From Leucobacter luti (GTDB lineage Bacteria; Actinomycetota; Actinomycetes; Actinomycetales; Microbacteriaceae): a stretch of 64,000 bases of DNA. The position numbers were made by a program, and so were the translations under genes. Shown piece after piece: positions 58,865-64,000 of the stretch. The DNA lies in assembly GCF_004217175.1 (NCBI RefSeq), contig NZ_SHKI01000003.1, positions 434,697-498,696 on the forward strand. The letters are read 5' to 3'. Position 1 is the stretch's first letter. Each line of letters starts with the position of its first letter. The notes under the pieces are model-generated. The model had not been told where the DNA came from. It was given only the letters and a program-made list of their open reading frames with translations, and made no database searches.

Positions 58865-59314
58865 CTAGCGCTGCGAGATGACCTGGAGGGTCACCGTTGC
58901 GTCGACACCCTCGTGGAGGTGCACAATCGCCTTGTACTCGCCGGTCGACTTGATGCTGGGCACCGTGATCTTCCGCTTGTCGATCTCGCCGAGACCCGCT
59001 GCCGAAACCGCCGCGGCAACCGCAGCCGGCTTCACTGAGCCGAAGAGGCGGCCGCCGGTGCCGGTCTTCGCCTGGAGGCGGATCTTGCCGTCCTGGAGCT
59101 TCGCCTTGAGCGCCTGAGCGTCCTCGGCCGAAGCGAGCGCACGCGCGTCGCGAGCGGCGCGGAGCTGTGCAACCTGAGCCTCGCCACCGCGAGTCCAGTG
59201 CACCCCGTAGCCCTGGGGCACGAGGTAGTTGCGTGCGTAGCCGGTCTTGACGTCAACAACGTCACCAGCGGAACCGAGGCCCTGGACCTCGTTCGTCAGA
59301 ATTACCTTCGCCAT
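58865..59314 (-). CDS. rplI: 50S ribosomal protein L9
   Basis: 149 residues, normal length. The N-terminal [31 protein letters not shown] pattern (strand-loop-strand with GYARN) binds 23S rRNA. A central helix leads to a C-terminal domain ending in VTLQVI. Follows rpsR by 14 bases in the conserved order, with a terminator just after it. Confidence 0.97.
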   Translation of the reverse strand: MAKVILTNEVQGLGSAGDVVDVKTGYARNYLVPQGYGVHWTRGGEAQVAQLRAARDARALASAEDAQALKAKLQDGKIRLQAKTGTGGRLFGSVKPAAVAAAVSAAGLGEIDKRKITVPSIKSTGEYKAIVHLHEGVDATVTLQVISQR

Positions 59315-59328
59315 GATTCTCGTTCTCC

Positions 59329-59589
59329 CTACCGGCCGGAACCGGCGTAGGGGAGGAGTGCCATCTCGCGGGCGTTCTTCACGGCCTTCGCGATCAAGCG
59401 CTGCTCCTGCACGGACACGCCGGTGATCCGACGGGCGCGGATCTTCCCGCGCTCGGAAATGAACTTGCGAAGCGTTGCGACGTCCTTGTAATCAATGACG
59501 CCGACGGTCTGCTTCTTGGCGGGTGCGACGACCTTTGCGTTCTTGCCGCGACCCGGCTTGCGGCCTGCGCCGCTGGACTTGCCTGCCAT
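59329..59589 (-). CDS. rpsR: 30S ribosomal protein S18
   Basis: 86 residues. A basic, Gly-rich N-terminal extension precedes the S18 core ([39 protein letters not shown]). No CxxC pair, so it is the zinc-independent form. In the operon after ssb (105-base gap) and before rplI. Confidence 0.97.
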   Translation of the reverse strand: MAGKSSGAGRKPGRGKNAKVVAPAKKQTVGVIDYKDVATLRKFISERGKIRARRITGVSVQEQRLIAKAVKNAREMALLPYAGSGR

Positions 59590-59694
59590 AGTTGGTCTCT
59601 TTTCGTGTGATGTCCCGATTTCGCGTGGGACAAAAGTTATTGCTCGCCGCCCAAAAGGACGGGGGACTCGCCGCGCTCAGCGGCAGAGGGCTGC

Positions 59695-60237
59695 CTAGAA
59701 AGGCTGCTCGTCGTCGAAACCGCCGCCGAAGTCACCGGCGCCTGCGGCGCCGCCCTGCTGCGGCTGGCCGCCCCAGGGAGTCTCCTGCTGCGGAGCTGCT
59801 GCGGGCTGACCCCAGCTGCTCTGCCCGGCGGGCTGACCGCTGCCGCCACCGAAGCCACCCACCTGCCCGCGGGACTGCCCGCGGGAGATCTGCGTGGTGG
59901 CGAACCGGAGCGACGGCCCAATCTCCTCGACCTCAAGGTCGAGTGAGGTGCGCTGCTGCCCCTGGTTGTCGGTGTAGCTGCGCTGCGTCAGACGGCCCTG
60001 CACGATAACGCGCGCGCCCTTCGTGAGCGATGCGGCGATGTTGTCGGCGTACTCACCGTACGCGCGACACCCGAGCCACAGCGGTTCGCCATCCGACCAG
60101 TCACCCGACTGACGGTCACGCACGCGCGGGGTCGAGGCGATACGGAACGTCACCCACGACTTACCGGCCTGGCTCACGCGAGGCTCGGGGTCGGCAACGA
60201 GGTTACCGACAACGGTGATCAGCGGCTCGCCGGCCAT
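59695..60237 (-). CDS. ssb: Single-stranded DNA-binding protein
   Basis: 180 residues. The OB-fold occupies about 1-115 (ITVVGNLVADPEPR, SWVTFRIASTPR, GARVIVQGRLTQRSYTD). A Gly/Gln-rich linker follows, and the acidic tip DDEQPF recruits partner proteins. It lies 3 bases after rpsF. The linker is richer in Gln/Trp than E. coli SSB, as usual for actinobacteria. Confidence 0.96.
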   Translation of the reverse strand: MAGEPLITVVGNLVADPEPRVSQAGKSWVTFRIASTPRVRDRQSGDWSDGEPLWLGCRAYGEYADNIAASLTKGARVIVQGRLTQRSYTDNQGQQRTSLDLEVEEIGPSLRFATTQISRGQSRGQVGGFGGGSGQPAGQSSWGQPAAAPQQETPWGGQPQQGGAAGAGDFGGGFDDEQPF

Positions 60238-60240
60238 GAG

Positions 60241-60600
60241 CTACGCGCCCACCTTCGCGGCGCGAGCGGCCTTGGCCTGCTCGTGCTTTGCCTGCGCTGC
60301 GCGCTGAGCGATGAGCTCGTCGGAGCGGAGCACCTTGGTGCGGAGCACTGCTTCGGAGAGACCAAGCTGGCGATCGAGCTCTGCCGTGGCTTCGTGCGAC
60401 GCGGTGAAGTTCACCACGACGTAGATGCCCTCGGACTGCTTGTTGATCTCGTAGGCGAGACGGCGCTTGCCCCAGATGTCGACGTTCTCGATCTCGCCGC
60501 CCGCAGTGCGGATGACGCCGAGGAACTTCTCCATGCTGGGAGCCACGGTGCGCTCGTCGATACCCGGATCGAGGATCACCATGAGTTCATACGGATGCAT
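60241..60600 (-). CDS. rpsF: 30S ribosomal protein S6
   Basis: 119 residues. [33 protein letters not shown] and YVVVNF are typical S6 blocks, with an Ala/Lys-rich tail. A textbook AAGGAGGTG ribosome site 8 bases before the ATG at 60600 fixes the start; the longer frame crosses the promoter region. First gene of the operon. The 170 bases to mshA hold divergent promoters. Confidence 0.97.
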   Translation of the reverse strand: MHPYELMVILDPGIDERTVAPSMEKFLGVIRTAGGEIENVDIWGKRRLAYEINKQSEGIYVVVNFTASHEATAELDRQLGLSEAVLRTKVLRSDELIAQRAAQAKHEQAKAARAAKVGA

Positions 60601-60770
60601 TACTGACCCACCTCCTTCGGACTTCACGGCCACAGGATTTCTGTGGCAGGAGGGTGTTATTGCATCGTGCCCGCAAGCGACGAAGATTACGCCGCGCACA
60701 GACAACCTCAACATCCTATCACTTCCGCCCCGCCACCGGGACTTGGGTGCGCAACCGTAGGCTTGCACCC

Positions 60771-61964
60771 ATGCGAATCGCCCTCGTCTCCCTCCACACC
60801 TCGCCCGGAGCCGTTCCGGGAAGCGGCGACGCCGGGGGGATGAACGTGGTGGTCGCGGGCGCGGCACGCGCGCTCGCTCGCGCCGGCCACGAGGTCACCG
60901 TCTTCACCCGCGCGAGCTCGGACGCGCCGGCCGGAACCGTGTCGCTCGGGAACGGCGCGCTCCTCACCGCCCTGCGGGCCGGACCGGACCGCGTGCGTAA
61001 GGAGGAGCTTCCCGGGCTCGTCCCCGTGTTCTCCGCGGCGCTCGCGGCGCAGGGGGCGTTTGATGCCGTCCACGCCCACTACTGGCTCAGCGGTCTCGCC
61101 GCGCTCAAGCTCGCCGCGCACAGCGGGGTCCATCCGGCGATCACGCTGCACACGGTGGCCGCACAGAAGAACCTGCGGCTCGCCCCGGGGGACAGCCCGG
61201 AACCGCCGCTGCGCCTTGCGGGCGAGCGCGCGCTCGCGGGAACCGGGCAGGTCATCGCGTGCAGCGCGAGCGAGCTTCGCGCAATCACGGCCGGCTACGG
61301 CGCGCCCCGGCGTCCGGCACTGATTGTGCACCCCGGCGTCGACTCCGAGCTGTTCAGGCCCGCGAGTGTTTCCCGTGAAACGGACGCACCGCTGCGCATC
61401 ACGGTGCTCGGCCGGGTCCAGCCCCTCAAGGGCCAGAAGCTCGCGCTGCGCGCCGCGGCAACGCTCGCCGCCCGCGATCCGGAGCTGTGGCGGCGGTGCG
61501 AGCTGGTCATTGCGGGGGAGCCCACCCCGGGTGCCGAGGGGTACGCGCGCGAACTCCGCGAGTTCGCCGCGCGCACGGGAATCGCCGACCGCGTGCGCTT
61601 CCTCCCCGCGCAGGATCGCGCCGCCGCCGCCGAACTGCTTGCCGCGAGCGACGTCGTGCTCGTGCCGTCGCACTCCGAATCGTTCGGCCTCGTCGCGCTC
61701 GAGGCCGCCGCCGCGGGCACGCCCGCGCTGGTGGCGGCGCACACCGGGCTCCTCGAGGCCGCGCAACCGGGCGCACCCGAGCTGCGCGTCTCGGGCCGCG
61801 ATCCGGGCGCGTGGGCGCTGGCGCTCGCCACGCTCCTGCGCGACTCAGCGCTGCGTGCGCGCCTCGGCCGCGCGGCCCGCACGCACGCCGTTGGCAGGAA
61901 CTGGGACGCGCACGCGGCGCAGCTGACTGCCGCGTACGCCGCGCTCGCGCGCCAGCCCGACTAG
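60771..61964 (+). CDS. mshA: D-inositol-3-phosphate glycosyltransferase
   Basis: 397-residue GT4 enzyme joining UDP-GlcNAc to inositol phosphate, the first step of mycothiol synthesis. [12 protein letters not shown] (near 21-32), [39 protein letters not shown] and the donor motif [14 protein letters not shown] match MshA closely. It converges on the inositol-phosphate synthase gene with a 4-base overlap of the coding ends, and mshB lies just beyond. A paralogue is encoded at 36433; this copy has the better context and motifs. Confidence 0.88.
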   Translation: MRIALVSLHTSPGAVPGSGDAGGMNVVVAGAARALARAGHEVTVFTRASSDAPAGTVSLGNGALLTALRAGPDRVRKEELPGLVPVFSAALAAQGAFDAVHAHYWLSGLAALKLAAHSGVHPAITLHTVAAQKNLRLAPGDSPEPPLRLAGERALAGTGQVIACSASELRAITAGYGAPRRPALIVHPGVDSELFRPASVSRETDAPLRITVLGRVQPLKGQKLALRAAATLAARDPELWRRCELVIAGEPTPGAEGYARELREFAARTGIADRVRFLPAQDRAAAAELLAASDVVLVPSHSESFGLVALEAAAAGTPALVAAHTGLLEAAQPGAPELRVSGRDPGAWALALATLLRDSALRARLGRAARTHAVGRNWDAHAAQLTAAYAALARQPD

Positions 61965-63034
61965 TCCGCTGGCCCCTCGAGGAATGCCTCAAGCTCGGCA
62001 CGCGCCGCGTGGTCCGGCTTCTGCACGGGCGGCGACTTCATGAAGTAGGCAGATGCGGCCTCGACGGGCCCGGCGAGGCCGCGCTCGCGCGCCACATGCG
62101 CCACGCGGATCGCATCGATCATGGTGCCCGCCGAGTTGGGGGAGTCCCACACCTCGAGCTTGTACTCGATGCTCATCGGCACGTCGCCGAAGCCGCGGCC
62201 CTCGAGCCGCACGAACGCGAACTTGCGGTCTTCAAGCCACGGCACGTGGTCGCTCGGCCCGATGTGGACGTCGTCGGCGTCGAGATTCACGTCGAGATTC
62301 GACGTGACCGCCTGCGTCTTCGAGATCTTCTTCGACTTGAGGCGGCTCCGCTCCAGCATGTTCTTGAAGTCCATGTTGCCGCCAACGTTGAGCTGGTAGG
62401 TGTGGTCGAGCGCGACACCGCGGCTCTCCATCAGCCGCGCGAGCACGCGGTGCGTGATCGTGGCGCCCACCTGGCTCTTGATGTCGTCGCCGACAATCGG
62501 TACGCCCGCCGCGACAAACTTCGCGGCCCACTCCGGGTCGCTCGCAACGAACACCGGCACGGCGTTGACGAACGCGACGCCGGCGTCGAGGGCCGCCTGC
62601 GCGTAGAACTTCACCGCGTCGTCGCTGCCGACCGGCAGGTAGCAGGCGAGCACATCGGCGCCCGAGTCCCGCAGCGCCTGCACCACGTCCACCGGCGCAG
62701 CGGCCGATTCCTCCACCGCGTCGCGGTAGTACTCGCCAAGCCCGTCGTACGTGGGGCCGCGCTGCACGGTCACGCCGAGCTCCGGCACGTCGGAGAACTT
62801 GATCGTGTTGTTGTGCCCCGCCCAGATCGCGGCGCCCAGATCGAGGCCCACCTTCGCCGCGTCGACCTCGAACGCCGCGACGAACTCGAGGTCGGACACG
62901 TGGTGTCCGCCGAGCCTCACGTGCATGAGCCCGGGCACCTGCTCATCGTCCGCAGCGCCTCGGTAGTACTCAACTCCCTGAACGAGCGAGCTCACACAGT
63001 TGCCAACGCCCGCGAGGGCCACCTTCACACTCAT
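61961..63034 (-). CDS. ino1: Inositol-3-phosphate (myo-inositol-1-phosphate) synthase
   Basis: 357-residue enzyme cyclising glucose 6-phosphate to inositol phosphate with bound NAD. The N-terminal [19 protein letters not shown] and the block [20 protein letters not shown] are characteristic of the actinobacterial/archaeal short form. [16 protein letters not shown] and [13 protein letters not shown] segments line the active site. It supplies the acceptor for MshA and the head group for phosphatidylinositol. It precedes mshB by 48 bases in reverse order on the same strand, so an mshB-ino1 operon is likely. Confidence 0.95.
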   Translation of the reverse strand: MSVKVALAGVGNCVSSLVQGVEYYRGAADDEQVPGLMHVRLGGHHVSDLEFVAAFEVDAAKVGLDLGAAIWAGHNNTIKFSDVPELGVTVQRGPTYDGLGEYYRDAVEESAAAPVDVVQALRDSGADVLACYLPVGSDDAVKFYAQAALDAGVAFVNAVPVFVASDPEWAAKFVAAGVPIVGDDIKSQVGATITHRVLARLMESRGVALDHTYQLNVGGNMDFKNMLERSRLKSKKISKTQAVTSNLDVNLDADDVHIGPSDHVPWLEDRKFAFVRLEGRGFGDVPMSIEYKLEVWDSPNSAGTMIDAIRVAHVARERGLAGPVEAASAYFMKSPPVQKPDHAARAELEAFLEGPAD

Positions 63035-63082
63035 TGCACCTCTGTTCTTCGGTTCGACGCGCGACGCGCCCGACGTATCACT

Positions 63083-63928
63083 CTACTCCGGCTGCTCCGC
63101 GGCGCCGGCCGAGGGGAGCGCCCCGGCCCGGTGCCGGAAGGTCTCCCACCGCTCGATCGGCTGGCGCTGCCCGCCCACGTGCACGATCTCCTCGCCGTCA
63201 ACGGTGAGCTGCGTGGCGTGCGCGCGGAGCGCGGCAATCTTGCGGTCGAACCAGGGCGACACGTCGTGCCGCTCGGTCGCCGCGTCCGCCGCCCCGGGTG
63301 CGGCGTCGCCCTCGAGCTCGGGCTCGGCGACGATCTCCCAGAAGGGCAGTCCGAGCGCGTGGGCGACGGCGCGGGCCAGCCGGTGGGCGAAGACGTGATC
63401 CGGGTGGCCGTACCCGCCGCCATCGTCGTAGCTCACGATCGCCCCAGCTCCGGCGTCGTGGGCCGCGGCGAGCAGATCGTTGAGCGCCTCAACCGCCGGG
63501 GCGCGGGTCAGTGCGTCCCGGCTCGCGTCGGGCCCGGCCGTCGCCCGACCGTCCGGCCCCCAGACCATGCCGGAGTCCTCGTAGATCGTCGGGGTGAGTC
63601 CCTCCGCGCGGGCCGGCGGCACCCCGAGGAACGCGTGCCGCTCAAGGCCGAGCATGAACAGGGCGGCCGCGAGCTCGGCCTGCCGGTGCGGGGCGAGCCC
63701 ATCGGTGCCCTGCAACTGGCTGAACGGACCGGCCACCACCTCGCCGCGCTCACCGCGGGTGAGGGTGACGAGCAGGGGCTCAAGCCCGGCCTGGGCCAGG
63801 CCGGCGAGCGTGCCGCCGGTCGAGATCGTCTCGTCGTCGGGGTGCGCGTGCACGAACATGACGCGCGGCGTTCCCGCAAACCAGCGCGTTGGATCCTGTG
63901 CTACGGCCTGCGCGTCGGTCTCACTCAT
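63083..63928 (-). CDS. mshB: PIG-L family deacetylase, MshB-like
   Basis: 281-residue zinc deacetylase removing the acetyl group from GlcNAc-inositol in mycothiol synthesis; a mycothiol-conjugate amidase (Mca) is the alternative. VHAHPDDETISTGGTL supplies His and Asp zinc ligands and the catalytic Asp. DGGGYGHPDHVFAH supplies the third His. Three starts are possible: GTG 63958 overlapping the upstream stop, ATG 63949, and ATG 63928 with GAGGGG at 9 bases, which I chose. Neighbouring ino1 and mshA favour MshB over Mca. Confidence 0.85.
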   Translation of the reverse strand: MSETDAQAVAQDPTRWFAGTPRVMFVHAHPDDETISTGGTLAGLAQAGLEPLLVTLTRGERGEVVAGPFSQLQGTDGLAPHRQAELAAALFMLGLERHAFLGVPPARAEGLTPTIYEDSGMVWGPDGRATAGPDASRDALTRAPAVEALNDLLAAAHDAGAGAIVSYDDGGGYGHPDHVFAHRLARAVAHALGLPFWEIVAEPELEGDAAPGAADAATERHDVSPWFDRKIAALRAHATQLTVDGEEIVHVGGQRQPIERWETFRHRAGALPSAGAAEQPE

Positions 63929-63954
63929 ACTCTCGAACCCCTCGTTCATCTCGC

Positions 63955-64000
63955 TCACGCTTCCGCCTGCTCCGCAAACCACTCCCGCAAGCGCAGCTCT
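63955..64000 (-). CDS. C-terminal end of an upstream gene (partial)
   Basis: The minus-strand frame beginning at 63999 reads ELRLREWFAEQAEA and ends in TGA at 63955-63957, which overlaps the possible GTG start of mshB (GTGA). Only 14 residues are inside the window, so the protein cannot be identified. The charged amphipathic end and coupled stop suggest a real gene in operon with mshB. Confidence 0.4.
   Translation of the reverse strand, partial: ELRLREWFAEQAEA

Overview
The window is GC-rich, densely packed actinobacterial chromosome. Three things point to a Gram-positive actinobacterium: mycothiol-pathway genes (mshA-like, inositol-phosphate synthase, mshB-like), the rpsF-ssb-rpsR-rplI-dnaB block, and a GntR-regulated inositol operon of Corynebacterium type. 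The gene style fits Microbacteriaceae (Leucobacter/Microbacterium-like), but that placement is a guess from style and not from a search. No rRNA, tRNA, CRISPR array, transposase or integrase was seen.

Layout. 1-588 is the 3' end of an amidase gene. 575-6775 (minus) is a six-gene run of Gfo/Idh/MocA oxidoreductases, an SDR and an IolE-like TIM barrel, read from a promoter with a LacI-type operator at 6844. 6910-8172 is an MFS exporter. 8273-16515 (minus) is a catabolic and import run: aldehyde dehydrogenase, IolD paralogue, HpcH/HpaI aldolase, 2-hydroxyacid dehydrogenase, then a sugar ABC importer; its promoter carries the same operator at 16538, next to the lacI gene 16697-17737. 17780-19577 holds a hydroxypyruvate-isomerase-like gene and an iolG. 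19835-25620 holds a second lacI, a divergent oxidoreductase/TIM-barrel pair, an IolT-like MFS importer and a TSUP transporter. 25706-35230 (minus) is the canonical myo-inositol pathway: iolC, aldolase, iolA, iolB, iolD, iolE, iolG and another TIM barrel, followed by the divergent gntR (iolR-like) at 35398.

36324-48236 and onward is housekeeping and accessory: an MshA-like glycosyltransferase, copZ with a CsoR-type operator, a tandem Lrp regulator divergent from an NCS1 permease and a zinc alcohol dehydrogenase, a CDF metal exporter, a family-2 glycosyltransferase, and an aminotransferase plus 2-oxoacid dehydrogenase operon (E1alpha, E1beta, E2). 49349-58864 holds a wall-anchored phosphoesterase, purB, small membrane proteins and dnaB. 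Two intergenic regions here contain clusters of DnaA-box-like sequences. 58865-64000 holds rplI, rpsR, ssb, rpsF, then mshA, ino1 and mshB.

How it works together. The canonical iol operon should take myo-inositol to DHAP and acetyl-CoA. Around it lie seven Gfo/Idh/MocA oxidoreductases, five AP-endonuclease-type TIM barrels, a second IolD and three regulators (GntR plus two LacI) with recognisable, distinct operators. I infer extra routes for other cyclitols or cyclitol derivatives. The most interesting is the iolD2-HpcH aldolase-2-hydroxyacid dehydrogenase-ALDH operon, which lacks iolB, iolC and the iolJ-type aldolase and could be a non-phosphorylating branch. At the far end of the window, inositol phosphate is instead synthesised, for mycothiol.
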